Below are positions 21,963-34,600 of a stretch of 64,000 bases of DNA, one piece after another. Origin of the DNA: Euphorbia lathyris (Eukaryota; Streptophyta; Magnoliopsida; Malpighiales; Euphorbiaceae); NCBI RefSeq assembly GCF_963576675.1, contig NC_088915.1:37105501-37169500 (forward strand). The letters run 5' to 3'. The stretch's first letter is position 1. Each line of letters opens with the position of its first letter. The position numbers and the translations under genes were made by a program. The notes beneath the pieces were generated by a model that was not told the origin of the DNA, made no database searches, and saw only the letters and a list, made by a program, of their open reading frames with translations.

Positions 21963-24564
21963 TAATGACAATTGATATTGGTACCATTTAAGGTACCAAG
22001 AGAAAGAAAACTTGTTGTTCCTATTTTCTTATTATTTTATCTATTTTTTTATTCGAGTCTTAATACATCACTGTATCTTAAACTTGTTTAAAAAGGATGC
22101 TTTGCTCTTATGAATTTACATGATATCTTATTAGTCTCTGAACTTGCTTTAAATGTTATGATTAATTTCTAAATCTATAAAAATGCCATAAAAATATACA
22201 AAACAAAAAATTAATTTATTTTAGAGACATCTTGTTTGATAAAGCACTTAATTACTTAAATTAAAATGTTAAACACTTATTTAATTTAAGTGCATTTGAT
22301 AACGATTGTTTCTCCACCACTTAAATTAATTAATTAAATTAAAAAACACTTATTTTGATAAGTCAAAATATTTAACTTACATTTTAAGTTAAACATTATC
22401 AACTAATATTTTTATAAAAGTTAAACCATTCAATACTTTCAGCACTTATAATATTCAACACTTAAAATTCAGTACTTATTTTTTCAGCACTTAATTTTCA
22501 GTTTTATCAAACAGTACCGTATCATGAATTAGACATTTATTTTTTAAGCTTTGATTTTTTTTATAGATTTAAACAAATTAATATGTATGTTGTTTTAATC
22601 AAGTTTAGAGGATAAATGAATCATTGTAAGCAAGTTCAAGAGGCCAATATGCCACTTTAAACAATTTCAGTGGCCAATAAGTTATTTTAAGCAAATTTGG
22701 AGGGAGCGGAGAGGGAGCAATCAAACTTTTGAAACAAGTTTAGTGTTAAGCCTTGATTCAAATTTTGACCATGATATTATTATGATATTTTAATGCTATT
22801 AACTTTGATTAAACAATACAATTTTAGTGTTAACACTTGTCAAATAATGCAATTAAATGGTCCATTATTAGATAAACATATGTCAACCTTTACAGTTTGA
22901 ACTGTCGAACTCATAGATAAATTATAAATGAACATGACATGACATGACACTTAGGTGTGAGATATATTGTCAATTTCTATTAGTAAATCATGTAAGTACA
23001 CCCTTTTGAAAAAAAATTATAACTGAAATTATATGGTTTTGTAGATAAATACTAAATTAGCATTTGGGTATTCGAAGAAGTTATGAGTATGATTATATAA
23101 ATGATTTTTATGTAGAATACAGGTTGGAAAGAATGAATTGAGTCATTGAGTAATAACAGCTATAAACCCTGACCCACTCAACATTCTCACCTCACTGCCA
23201 GAGCAAATGAATTAAGGTGAGCTGTGTGTTGGATGGCATTTCATATCCTTATGCCCTACTCTCACTTTCTTCCTCAATAAACGCATTCCTATTCTACCTT
23301 TTCTTTTCTTCTCTATTATAAGCAATGTTTAATACTCAACGTCTTAATCAGACTGAATATCCGAATAAAATGATCTAGAATTCGATTGAATCGTTGATTT
23401 TTTCTTTAGGACCGAACCGAATGTATCATTGACTTAATTAAGTACAATTTTGGAGATTTTCAAATCCCTAGCATCACTGAGTAAATATGTTGGAGATTCA
23501 GAACTAGACCAAATATCAGAAAAAAAAATAAAAAACCAAATTGTACTATTGACTTTTTCTTTAGGACCAAACCGAACTGTACCATTGACTTTATTAGATA
23601 TAATTCTAGAGATTTTCAAATTTTCAAATTGTACGAACCATAATCACCCTTACCCCAGCACTACCGGCCCTAATGGGAGTATTCGAACCTTGTATAAAAG
23701 AGTATGAAACGAATATGAGATCCAAAAAAAAATTACCCGTGACAGATACAGAACGAGTATTGGATTATCCCAGGGTATTAGGTTACCTGCCATTTATTTA
23801 GACACATAACTTTATTTCTTAAAGACTAATGAATGAAGATACAGAGGAAATATTATCGTATCAAAATTAACTTTTTATTTTTATTTTTAGTTTGTTTTAA
23901 TTTTTTGATAATTTGAATGATTTCGAATATTTAAATTTAAATTTCGTTAAATTTGAGGATGATTTATTAAATTTATATTTTGTAAGAATTATTGTTTTTT
24001 ATTTTATTTTATATGTTGATTATTAACATGTAAGGGTATCTATGATTTAAATTAAACGGTATGAAATTCAAGAAGTATATTCGTTTGAGTAATGGAACGG
24101 ATACATATAATTAAAAATAAACGGATAAAAATTTAGAATTAATTGATATTTTCCCTTAGCCTATTTTATCATTTTTTAAGAAAAAAATGACCATGTTATT
24201 TTTATCTTTAATACCAATTGTAGCTTTTGGGAGGGGGGGGGGGGGGGCTAATCGATCCAGAAGTTTCTTGACTTCAAATTTTCTTATCTGCAAGCATAAT
24301 GAGTGCAGGAAACGGTCCCCCAATTTCTACATGTATGGCTGAAATTCTGACAATGACCCTCTTGCTTTGATATGGTTTTCCAAATTAGACACTTTTATGA
24401 CTGAGAAGTCTTGTAAATTGTAATATCAATCAAAAGAAAAGAAAAGAAAGGGTAAACATGGGTAGTAGTTGTTAGATATGATTGAAAATTGCCACTAACT
24501 TCAATTATACAACTCTCCCTTTTCATCTCCTAAATTCCTCCTTCTCAGAAGCTGTCTTGGAGTG
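21963..24564. other. AT-rich intergenic region upstream of the LIM gene
   Basis: No gene seen. It contains a MITE-like repeat (22233-22513), a local imperfect duplication (a 'tttttctttaggaccRaaccgaa' block near 23398 and again near 23552, about 155 bp apart), a fragment related to the repeat at 26390 (23930-24150), and a G run of about 17 bases (24230-24247). The last 100-150 bases before 24565 are CT-rich and should hold the promoter and leader of the LIM gene. No convincing TATA box was found. Confidence 0.5.
22233..22513. repeat. hAT-type MITE-like repeat with TGTTTGATAAA termini
   Basis: Left end TGTTTGATAAAGCACTTAA and right end TTTTATCAAACA are inverted repeats. The interior is a set of 'cacttaaa/tcagcactta' words on both strands. 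About 280 bp, AT-rich, no ORF. No clear target duplication was seen, so the exact ends are uncertain. Confidence 0.5.
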
Positions 24565-25519
24565 ATGGCATTCGCCGGAACAACTCAGAAGTGTATGGCT
24601 TGCGACAAAACTGTGTATCTTGTCGACAAGTTAACTGCTGATAATCGAATCTATCACAAGGCTTGCTTCCGATGCCATCACTGCAAAGGAACCCTCAAGG
24701 TATGCTTAAATAAATTCAAATCCCCCATTAAATCTACATGTCTCCTTTAATTACATATCTGGAATTGCAGCTTGGAAACTACAATTCTTTTGAAGGGGTA
24801 CTTTATTGCAGACCACATTTCGATCAACTCTTTAAAATGACTGGCAGTCTCAACAAAAGCTTTGAGGGTAACTAACATCTACAACTTTTAATTGGTTTTT
24901 ATGAATGAATCTTCTTAATTAACTTATTGTTTTGAATTAGGGACGCCTAAAATTGCTAAGCCTGATAAACCAGCTGATGCCGAGGTACTTACTTCTTAAT
25001 TCCTTTTAAATATCTTAATGCTGTTTCTCACTTGTATGTAATCCTTTTTATAGAAACCAAATGCAGCTAAGGTTTCCAGCATGTTCGCCGGAACCAGGGA
25101 CAAATGTTTCGCCTGTAACAGAACTGTCTATCCAACTGAGAAGGTAACGTTTCAATTGCTTCACTTTCTTTAGCCTTCCTTTATTAACTCATATCAGTAT
25201 TAGAAAGAATTCATTGTGCAGCTGGGATACTTAAAATTTAGATTGATCCACAATTTAAAGCTTATCATTTAGAAAAATTGTTATTAATTGGAAGAAATAT
25301 ATGTTTGTGGACAAAAAGGTAACGGTTAATGGAACTCCATACCACAAGAGCTGCTTCAAATGTATCCATGGAGGATGTGTAATCAGCCCATCAAACTACA
25401 TAGCACACGAAGGTCGGCTCTACTGCAAACATCACCATAACCAACTCATCAAGGAAAAGGGCAACTTAAGCCAACTTGAAGGTGAAACTGACAAGGATTC
25501 TAATCTGTCTCAATTCTAA
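24565..25519 (+). CDS. WLIM1: WLIM1-type LIM-domain protein (five exons, 188 aa)
   Basis: Exons at 24565-24699, 24771-24867, 24941-24984, 25054-25143 and 25319-25519 join in frame to 188 codons. LIM1 has ligands C10, C13, H31, C34, C37, C40, C58, H61. LIM2 has C110, C113, H131, C134, C137, C142, C158, H161, the spacing typical of plant two-LIM proteins. Plant WLIM proteins bind and bundle actin filaments in the cytoplasm and may enter the nucleus. I chose the ATG at 24565 because MAFAGTTQKCMACDKTVYL is the standard family start. All introns are GT-AG. The intron 4 acceptor (AG at 25317-25318) is weak, in an A-rich context, but LIM2 spacing requires it. No stops or shifts, so it is probably functional. 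Confidence 0.93.
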
Positions 25520-26389
25520 TGTCCTTGTTATCCTCATATATGCTTTCATTTTCCCCCTTTTCGGAGATATGATTCTTTCATATCTCTAAATGTGTGATTT
25601 TTTGTGTTTTGTATCTTGGTTTAATTTCTTGTATTCAAGTTTTGAGATGAGAAACACTTATTTGATTCTAAGTATATGTTGTGAGACAAGTTTGGATGGT
25701 GTCATTTTTAAATGACTTAATGGGAGAGTGTGCTCTTCATCGAGCAAAATAATAAAATACATGTAGAAAATATGATGTTACTACACAAAAAACAGTCAAA
25801 TAAAAAAGCGGTCACAAAACTTGCTATCGTCTATTATTGTTTAAAATGATAGGCGAAAACTGTTGTTTGTTGTTCAATCATATAATAATCATCATATACT
25901 TGTCTGTCATAATACATATGATAAGATGTTTAACTATATACGCAATACACTGAGTCCCGATGACAATTTTTTTTAAGTATATATCTGTCACCACACTAAG
26001 CTACAATATAGTCGTAAGTCAATCGTATGACAATTTGTTGTCATTTCTATGTCAATAGACTCCAATTATGATTTTATATTACTTAGCTGAATGAATAGGT
26101 CCCCATTCTTTAACCCCTCTTTGGTGAGTGTGCTTAGGAATTCTGGGATGATGCTATCATAAGCAACCACTCTCTTCGTGGTAGTTCGAACCATCCTTGA
26201 AATTTAAGGATTTTTCGAACTGCCCCCGTCATAATTCTTTTATATATTAAAAAATTTATTGTTTTTTAGATGTAATATTTGAGATTTTAAACACCAACCT
26301 TTTGTTTTTCAAGCATTAAGTGATACCACTAAGCTACTTATTCTTATTGATTAAGGTTCAATTTGTTCAATTTTTAGATAAATGATTTA
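25520..26389. other. 3' flank of the LIM gene and decayed repeat, no gene
   Basis: The first 200 bases are probably 3' UTR; AATAAA occurs at 25751 but is far from the stop. From about 25785 ('actacacaaaaaacagtc...aaaaaagcggtcac') the sequence recalls CACTA-type transposon ends and contains repeated 'tgtcat/atgaca' words to about 26060. No second terminus was found. Confidence 0.35.
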
Positions 26390-26610
26390 TTAAATTTATA
26401 CTTTGTTAAATATGTAATATTTTTTATTTTATTTATTGATTTTTAACGGGTAAGGGTACCCGTGGGTACCCGCGAATTAAATGGGAAGGGTATGGGATGC
26501 AAAAATATACCCGTTAGGGTAATGAGACAGGTACGGGTAATTAAAAAATAAACGGGTAAGGGTTTGAGATTGTCACTACCCGTGGGTACCCTACCCATAT
26601 CAATAATAAA
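26390..26610. repeat. Dispersed repeat with GGGTACCCG-type motifs
   Basis: It contains 'gggtacccgtgggtacccg' (26452-26470) and the facing 'acccgtgggtaccctaccc' (26578-26596), so the ends are inverted. A diverged relative is at 23930-24150 (shared 'aaatgatttattaaatttatactttgt' and 'aaaaataaacggataa' blocks). Probably a hAT-related MITE. It truncates the minus-strand ORF at 26783. Confidence 0.45.
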
Positions 26611-26783
26611 CTCAAGGGCATGAGTCTGAGCGAAAATTTCCCCCCTTCCTCCTCACAAGTCAAGTCGAAAGTATTATTATACTTATCTCTAAGAGAAGGG
26701 GTGAATTCTATTTCAGGGGCAATATCCTCCTCTTGACCAATTGTCGTACCCTTTCCTTTCTGAGTTGCAAATTGTCGTCCCAT
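26611..26783 (-). pseudogene. N-terminal stub of a retroelement ORF (possible gag start)
   Basis: On the minus strand an ATG at 26783 opens MGRQFATQKGKGTTIGQEED and runs about 57 codons before entering the repeat at 26390-26610. It lies about 660 bases downstream of the primer site and LTR at 27439-29485 in the same orientation, where a gag or other first ORF would start. I do not recognise a domain. The assignment rests on position. Confidence 0.35.
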
Positions 26784-29485
26784 ATTGAATGAAATTTAGA
26801 AGAAAACACCAATTGGAACAAGTCAGTAACAACATTCAGTATTTATACAATCCAAAGTTTAGCTACCTAATTTATAATCAGTAATTCTTGGTTAGCCCAA
26901 AAATTCACAAAGGTTTGAACAATATGCTTAAAGGAAATCTCAACTATATTAACAAAGAGATTCTATAAAAATATAAGATAATAACAGTTGATATGTTCAA
27001 CAATTAACAATTGTATCTACCCAAACTATGATTATAACCATACATTTACAACTATAAACAATAAGCTAATGAGTTTAGGTTAAAACTATAGATACGAAAT
27101 AATCTATAGCTATCAACAAGTGTTTCAATGTGTAGAATTTTCATACTTATATAATAGAAATTTCAGAAATAGCTAAAGTTTAACCAAAGATTAATTACAA
27201 CTTAAGATTTAGCAAGTATAAATAAGGTATAAGAACAATTTGAATAACTATAAGCAAAAGCACAAGATATAGACAAGTTTAAGATATAAACAAGGTTAAT
27301 TAACAAGTATAGAAAACTATAGAAAACTATAGAATCAAAAGATATAAACAAGTTTTGATATTAACAATTATAGACAAAAGGGATGCCTAAACTAACAAAT
27401 TCGACCTTTGGTTCGATATTGCTGGAAAATAAATCTTCGGCAATGACACCAAAAACTTGATGCGCCCCGAGCTGTCGCTCAAAGGCTCATTAAGGGATAA
27501 GTGTATCCCGTCGTTATCAAGTAATAAATCTGGACAACTTCAAGTATCGAATCCACATGATTTATACCACAAGTATCAAACTACTAGACTTCTAATGTTA
27601 TCTAGGTAGTGGGGGGTTGGATTGATTGGTTTTATCTAAGTTAATCCTACTCCTTAGTGATCTTAAGTAAGACAATTAAACCAGGGAGTGAATGGAATGA
27701 TACAATAATATGAATTTCAACCTAATTTAACAATTAATTGATAATCTAATCTGAGTTGCTTAGGCCTAAGGTGATTAAACCTACTTATCCTTCTAGGGTT
27801 CCTAGCCCGCTATTCCTTTGTTACAGGTCGAGCTAGCTCTAAGGTTCATGAATTTGGGTCTTACCAATTATGGAGTTGTCAATTTCATAGGTTCTTTGAT
27901 TAGGGATAATCAAATTCGACTTACAATGTGAACCTAGATTATATTTGGACTTTTGAATGATTTAAACCAATTAGGTAAAGCATAAACAGAAGAAATAACA
28001 ATCAATTGAGAAATCAATACTGAAAATTATATTAAAGATGGAGAAAATATGTCATATCAACCTAGGATACATAGGAAATATATAAAGCAAACATGAATAA
28101 AAAGAGAATAGAAATCCCTTCCAGGGAACCTATCGACTAAGCAGTCGTCTTCCTAGGACGGATGGAACCTTGTGAATCCTTGAAGCTTGGAGGTGGAGCT
28201 CTTCAATGGCAGATGGAAGAAAGGAGGATTCTCAAGGTTGGGGGAAGGTAAAATTACACAAGCAGAAGATAAAAATTACATAAGAGAGTGGGTCTTATTT
28301 ATAGACACATAATGACCCAAAAACCTAATTTATAGTGTTTCCAAACTCAAATAGGAAGTCCGGGTCTTTAATTTCGCTTCATTAACAATTAATTGATAAT
28401 CTAATATGAGTTGCTTAGGTCTAAGGTGATTAAACCTACTTATCCTTCTAGGATTCCTAGCCCGCTATTCATTTGTTACAGACTGAGCTAGCTCTAAGGT
28501 TCAAGAATTTGGGTCTTACCAACTACTGAGTTGTCAATTTCATAGGTTCTTTGATTAGGGATAATCAAATTCGACTCACAATATGAACCTAGATTATATT
28601 TAGACTTTTGAATGATTTAAACCAATTACGTAAAGCATAAACAGAAGAAATAACAATCAATTGAGAAATCAATACTGAAAATTATATTAAAGATGGATAA
28701 AATATGTCACATGTACAATCAACCTAGGATACATAGGAAATATATAAAGCAAAATGAATAAAAAAAGAATAGAAATCCCTTTCAGGGAACCTGTCGACTA
28801 AGCAGTTGTCTTCCTAGGACGGATGGAACCTTGTGAATCCTTGAAGCTTGGAGGTAGAGCTCTTCAATGGCAGATGGAAGAAAGGAGGATTCCCAAGGTT
28901 GGGGCAAGGTAAAATTACACAAGCAAAAGGTAAAAATTACATGAGAGAGTGGGTCTTATTTATAAACACATAATGACCCAAAAACCTAATTTACAGTGTT
29001 TCCAAACTCAAATAGGAAGTCTGAGTCTTTAATTTCGCTTCGCGGGGCCAGAAATCGGCTTTTTAGCTGATTTCCAATGGCCAGCTCACCGAGACTGCTC
29101 CCGGGGGTCTTCGAATTGCAATTTTTCACCCTTTTTGCCCACGTCTGACCTGCACACAAGCATTAAACTAAAAATTCATCAGTCCAAGGGCCAAATTGAT
29201 CCACCGGTCTTCGGATTTGAGTAAAAACTCATTTTGGTGCGACTTTTGGTGAATCAATTGGCCAAAATAAATAAAGCGAAGTTCATGTGTGTGCTATTTC
29301 GACGTTATTCTATCAAAAAACACTTATAAAGACATAAAAACTATAAGAAGTGCTAAAGCGAGTGCGAAAAGTAAATAACTGAAACAAATAGATAAAAGTG
29401 CAAGAAACTCTTACTTATTTGTTGAATTTAAAGTAAAACTACCCTAAAAACCGTACTAAAAGGTATGGGTTTTTGACCCATATCA
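26784..29485 (-). mobile_element. 5' part of a gypsy-like LTR element (LTR, primer site, leader)
   Basis: On the minus strand: LTR (29485 to 27458), primer site TGGTGTCATTGCC (27451-27439, a tRNA-Asp-type site with three transitions), then a 650-base AT-rich leader. The element has no second LTR in the window and is truncated by the repeat at 26390-26610. Its outer LTR edge abuts the Tat integrase at 29486, so it probably inserted into that pol gene. Confidence 0.6.
27458..29485 (-). repeat. LTR of the gypsy-like element, enlarged by a 655-bp tandem duplication
   Basis: Plus-strand ends are TGATGCGCCCCG and GACCCATATCA. A segment from about 27725 to 28380 is repeated immediately at 28381-29041 (offset 655 bp; for example 'caattaattgataatctaat' at 27731 and 28386) with a few percent divergence. 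Without the duplication the LTR would be about 1.37 kb. Confidence 0.7.
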
Positions 29486-30267
29486 GATCCTTTCTCTAAA
29501 TGGGTAGAGGCCAAAGTAGATGCCACTAAGATGTCAACGCAAATCATTTCCTTTATGGACAAAATGATCATTTATCGATTTGGAATGCCACATACGATTA
29601 TCACCGACAATGGCAAATAGTTTGACTGTAACGCCTTTCGATCATACTGTGAGAACCTACATGTCAAGCTTTGGTTTACTTCAGTTGCTCATCCACAAAA
29701 TAATTGGATGACTGAAGTCACAAACCGAATGATTGTTCATGGTCTGAAGAAATATTGGGTAAGGCTAAAAGATATTGGGTGGATCAACTTCAACTTCAAC
29801 ATGTCTTATATGTATACATAACCACCCCAAAAGCAGCTATAGGAGAAACACCCTTTTCTCTAACATATGGAGCTGAGGCCTTCGTTCCTATGGAAATTGG
29901 GGTACCTAGCCTTAGAGCAACTTATTATTCTAAGGATGTAAATGAGGAGGTTATGCGCTAAAAGTTGGGATTTTTGGAGGAACGAAGGGAGCAGGCTTCA
30001 ACTAAAATGGCTGCTTATAAGCAAAAGATTAAGGCCATGCACGGCAAAAGAGTTCGGCCTTGACAGTTCTTTTAAGGGGATTTGGTGATGAGAAACACTG
30101 AAGCCTTTCAATCCAGAGAAGCCAAAGGAAAACTTGGCAGAAATTAGGAAGGCCTTTTTCAAATTGATAAATGTGTTGGCACACACACATATAGACTTCA
30201 GGAACTGACTGGCAGATCAATTCCCAGAACTTGGAATGCAATGTCATTAAGAAAATTCTATCAATAA
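29486..30267 (+). pseudogene. Tat-lineage gypsy integrase, C-terminal half of pol
   Basis: It starts inside the integrase core (DPFSKWVEAKVDATKMS, IITDNGK) and passes the 'AHPQNN' region and TPFSLTYGAEAFVP. It ends with PRTWNAMSLRKFYQ and a stop at 30265-30267, the characteristic end of Tat/Ogre-type pol. Damage: an in-frame stop after DNGK, a frameshift near 29750, and stops near 29959, 30061, 30073 and in the last 40 codons. The upstream part of pol was lost or separated by the LTR element ending at 29485. Confidence 0.85.
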
Positions 30268-30830
30268 ACCTACCTTTCGGTAGTATGTAATTTCTTCATT
30301 CAGATGAACCTACCTTTCGGTAGTCTAACTTTTGTAAGTCATTCTTTTTTAACAGTCAAAAGAAATCAAGTACAAATTCCTTTATGTTAATATCTTACTT
30401 GGAATCCTTTTTTATTATATTAAAGACTAATCCTATGCATGCTAAAAAGATTCTAGTAACAATCATTAAGTCGAAACATTATGAAAGGATATTAAATTTC
30501 ATCCAAACATTCACATGGCCGAATAAACAAGTAAATTTTTATAATAAAAAATGCTTGTACATTTGTCTTGCTAAAACTATAACAATGAAATACAAATAAA
30601 GGGAACAAGTTTAAAAAGGATCATGAAATTCTCCTTCACATGGAGCTTCGAGATAATCTTCCAGTTCAAGGGGAAAAAGCTTCACCCAGAAGTCAAAATC
30701 AGAATTAGGATACTTTGCCTCAAGGTCCGAAGAAACAAAACTCTAAACTTCATCGATCAACTAAGTCCTAACTATTTTGCTTCTTCAGTAACTTAAGCAA
30801 TGGTGTTGTTCATTCGCTCTTTTAAATCCT
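30268..30830 (+). other. Region between pol and the antisense ORF of the Tat element
   Basis: Non-coding. It contains two copies of 'aacctacctttcggtagt' (30268-30285 and 30307-30324) about 39 bp apart, each with a CTACC...GGTAG stem, a feature seen in other Tat elements. The rest is AT-rich. Confidence 0.5.
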
Positions 30831-32142
30831 TCATCCACTGGGCAAAAGTAGCTTAATTTGAGGATTTTCTTCTTCTAAGGAGGATATGTTTTTACGCAAA
30901 GCAATTTTGGAGTTTTTAGCCAACCTCATTACTTTATACGCCAAATCAGCTCGATCTTTCTCTAAGGTAGCTTCGGACTTAGCAGCAGCCAAATCAGATT
31001 CCATCTCAATCATTTTGTCTTTTAAGGCGCTAAGGCCATCCTTAAATTTGTTTCTTGCTCTTAAATACTTATCAGAATTTATATTTAAAGTATCATATTG
31101 GGCTTGAGAAGCTTGCAACTTCTGCATTTGCTTTCATATAATCTCATTTTTATCTGGAATCACTTGCTCTAAGTCTTTAGCACCTTGGGCTTCTTGAAGT
31201 GCAAGTTTTTCTCGATGTTTTGCTTCGGTCATAACATCACGTGACTTGGCAACTTCATCTTTGGCTGCTGCCGACTCATTCCTCACCTTATCCAACTATT
31301 GGAGAGCTTCAACGGTAATTGAGGTTTGACTTACAATCTTTTCTTGCTGCTCATGATACTTGATATCCAAGTTCTTAAATTGTTCAATTAGCAAGATAGT
31401 CGAAGACAAATCCTGAAAAAAAAGTTGTGGTAAGAATTCGAAAAAAAAAAGAATAAGGAAGAAATACCAAAGGAAAAACCTACGACAACTTCGCAAACCA
31501 AAGTTTCCAGACCAGATTCGTATGCGGATAAATGGTCAAACAACTCTGCATCATTAGGTAAAACTTGTAGATGGGCAATGTCTTCGGTTATGCATGGGAT
31601 GGGTAGAGATATGCGCTCCCCGAGGACTTGGTGCCACAACTGCAAAATTTCAAGCTCAATTTAAGTTTAAATTGGAATTTCAAGTTCAAATATGAAAAAG
31701 GAAGTTAGAAAGGCCTACCTCATGACAGTCATATTTACCGTATGTTTCTAGTGTTTCCCAGTCAATTGCACTAGTAACTTGGTTCACTGTTACCGGATTC
31801 ACTCCGGGAGGAAGGGGGCATTTCTAGCTGGCCTTCTTTCGAGCTCTTTCTTCATTGTATATTTTTCAGTTTTTTGGTCATTGGTTCCTTCAGATCTATC
31901 ACTTCAATAGGTTTTGCACATTTTACAGTGAAATATGAGTCTTGGGGAACTGGAATCTGAATTCTCTTCAGATGACAGTTTTGGTTAAGTTGTTGATTCA
32001 TTTCTTCCATTCAGATGGCTTTTTCAGTATCAAATATATCTGAATCAGAATAATCTTATATGCTGGAAGGTTTTTCTGGAAGCTTACCTTTGAGCTTGGC
32101 TTGCTTAGGCCCCTTTGAACTCTCATATTGAGTTAGGACAAC

Positions 32143-34600
32143 TGTAACCCCCTCACTAGGATCACATGATATCTCACACAATATCAGTTACAGACATGCT
32201 TTCAATTCTCAATCATATAAACTTCAATCTCATATAAACTTTATTCATATAAACTTCAATCTCATATAAACTTTACATATTATACATAAGAGAAAGCATT
32301 TACAATTTACAATACACGTTTAAGTCATTATCCTACATATAGGATTTACAAAACAAAAGTACATCACAAGACTCCAAAATGCCTAGATGAGAATGGACTG
32401 ACACTGCCGGTGCGACCTTAAACAAGAAGAACACAACCTAACCTGTAAAATCTGTGGGCAAGGGGTGAGCTGCCTACTCAATAAACATATTACGCATATA
32501 TGTATACAAAAGTAATGTAAAGAACACATATCAAAATATATCATCAGTACTAAGTTATTAATCAATTAAGGACATGTGCATTCATTCATTTAAGTCCAAA
32601 CTCAATTAACCAATCGTTACATCTTAACGACACACTAATCGCCTCCTAATCGCACGGTAATCTCATTATGAATACGAAACTGCTAATGACAATGAGATGA
32701 ATCTAAAATGTATGTATTCAATCATGAAAACATATATGTATGTGGGAAGACTCATATGTTAGGGTTTTGGGGATGTTGTTGGAGTTTAGTGTCCTAAAGA
32801 CAATTGTTTTAGGATATTAATATTAATGAATAAATTGTTTATTTGATCATTTGTTTAATCAGATATATAGCATTAAAATGTAACTATATATAAAGGCACA
32901 AATCTTTCATAAAGAAAGTAACCCTAAGTTTATTTGAGTAGTTATAAAGTGTTCATACAAGCATGAAGTGAGACTGTACTTTATAATAGACCAATAGACT
33001 TAAAGTAAACCGAAGTCAAGTAATATGTTATAGGGGTTGGCATATTACTGTTGAGACTTGCATGTAACAATGTTTTCTGTCGAGACATAAAGCTGATCTC
33101 ACAAGCTTTAGATATTCAGGTATCTAGACAGTTACATGGATCCGGTGAAGGAGTTCATTAGGATTGGGACCCGACTTGAGATAACAGAATGGATTGATTT
33201 ATCTAATGTGTCAACTGTTCATCTCATTGGTATTAGTAGGTATAACTAATCCTCAGACTCAAACATTCGTTAATTAGTGATTCTGGATTATGGAGTCTGA
33301 TACTTTGATTCTGTGCGAGCACAATCCAACAGGTGAGAGCCTGGGGTGTGTGAGAGCAGGGTTGGGTATCACACAAAGTAATTGCAGAATAGTTAATGTC
33401 AGATTGAGCATTCATCACTCCCGATAAGTGGGAGATATATCCAAATGGCCGCTTGTGGTGAATTGACTGAAATCCTTGCAAGGTGATAGAGTTAAGAGTA
33501 GAAATGAACATTTCACTTAACTTATCTTTCAGAGTGAATTCAACCCGTACAAGTAAAACCGGACTCTTCGTTATATATAATCTTGACACGTTCCATGGTT
33601 ATAAGGAATTGACCGACAGGATATAGTTAATGAAGGATCGTATTATATTGTACCTAATACGGAAAGGTTAACGTCAGTTATCAACCTGACTTCTTAATTG
33701 CTATGAGGGAATATCATAGGTTCTGCTAGTAACAGCTCGCGACGGTATTCCGTTATATATATGTTGAATTAATCGTGATGAATTAATCTCAAAGGATATA
33801 TACGGCTAGTGGCAATAAAGAACCTAATGGGTCGCATATGGGACTTGGAACTAGAGGACGAAAATGTAATTAGTGAGACACTAACATAGTGGGCCGAAAT
33901 TTGTAATAATATTAGGGATAATTAATTTGATTTAATAATTGTAATTAGATTATGATTATAAATTAAATTAAAGTATTATCTGATAATATTAGTTAGAAGT
34001 TTTATGTGATTGAAACTCTAATTAATTATCCCTAACAATAATTAAATTATTAATTTGATTAATAATATTATCTAGATATAATTAGTTATTATTTAGATAA
34101 TAATAAAGTGTTTATTTAATTATCTAATTAGTAATCCTATTCCGAATAAGATTCTAATTAATTAATTACCTAACACAACTAGGATTAGGGTTTTGAGAAG
34201 TCTATAAATAGACTCACTAGCCTACATATTTCGCCCAACACAATGAAAAAGGAGGAGGAACCGTTCCGTCTTTGTCTCGGCTAATCTACACTATTTCTTA
34301 CTCTCTCTTTGATCTCGTATCGATTTATATTAGAGGCAATCATTGAGATTGCTATTATTAAGGTTGATTACTGATTAGTTATCTTTTCTGTGTTGTTTCT
34401 TTTGTTGTTCGTGATACACGGATTAAGAGTTGTGGGCACTTCGTTTGCAACTGTAGATAGTTCTTCACCGAAGGTATTACTTTCTCCCTCTTTATATGAA
34501 ATAACAATTAACAGATCTTGAAAAAGGGAAATAGATAAAATAGATAAAATTTTATTATTCCACTGCGCCTAGGCTTGTCTATTTTCCTTCAGATGTTACA
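32143..34600. mobile_element. Solo LTR (about 640 bp), itself split by a second solo LTR
   Basis: Ends TGTAACCCCCTCAC and GGGGATGTTACA are bounded by a perfect duplication ACAAC (32138-32142 and 34601-34605). The inner insertion occupies 32777-34591 with its own duplication. TGTAAC...GTTACA ends are usual in gypsy chromovirus LTRs. No internal domain is left, as expected after unequal recombination between two LTRs. Confidence 0.8.
32777..34591 (+). mobile_element. Inner solo LTR of a copia-type element (1815 bp)
   Basis: Ends TGTTGGAGTTTAGTGTCC and TATTTTCCTTCA are bounded by a perfect duplication GATGT (32772-32776 and 34592-34596). A TATA-like motif (CTATAAATAGACTC, near 34202) and the following 'cctacatatttcgcccaac' fit the promoter of a plus-oriented LTR. 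A related fragment is at 37310-37547. Confidence 0.85.

Noticed and set aside
24230..24247. G run as a telomere-like or regulatory tract
   Set aside because: It is a simple homopolymer with no repeat unit. Similar runs occur in several LTRs here and are unstable low-complexity sequence.
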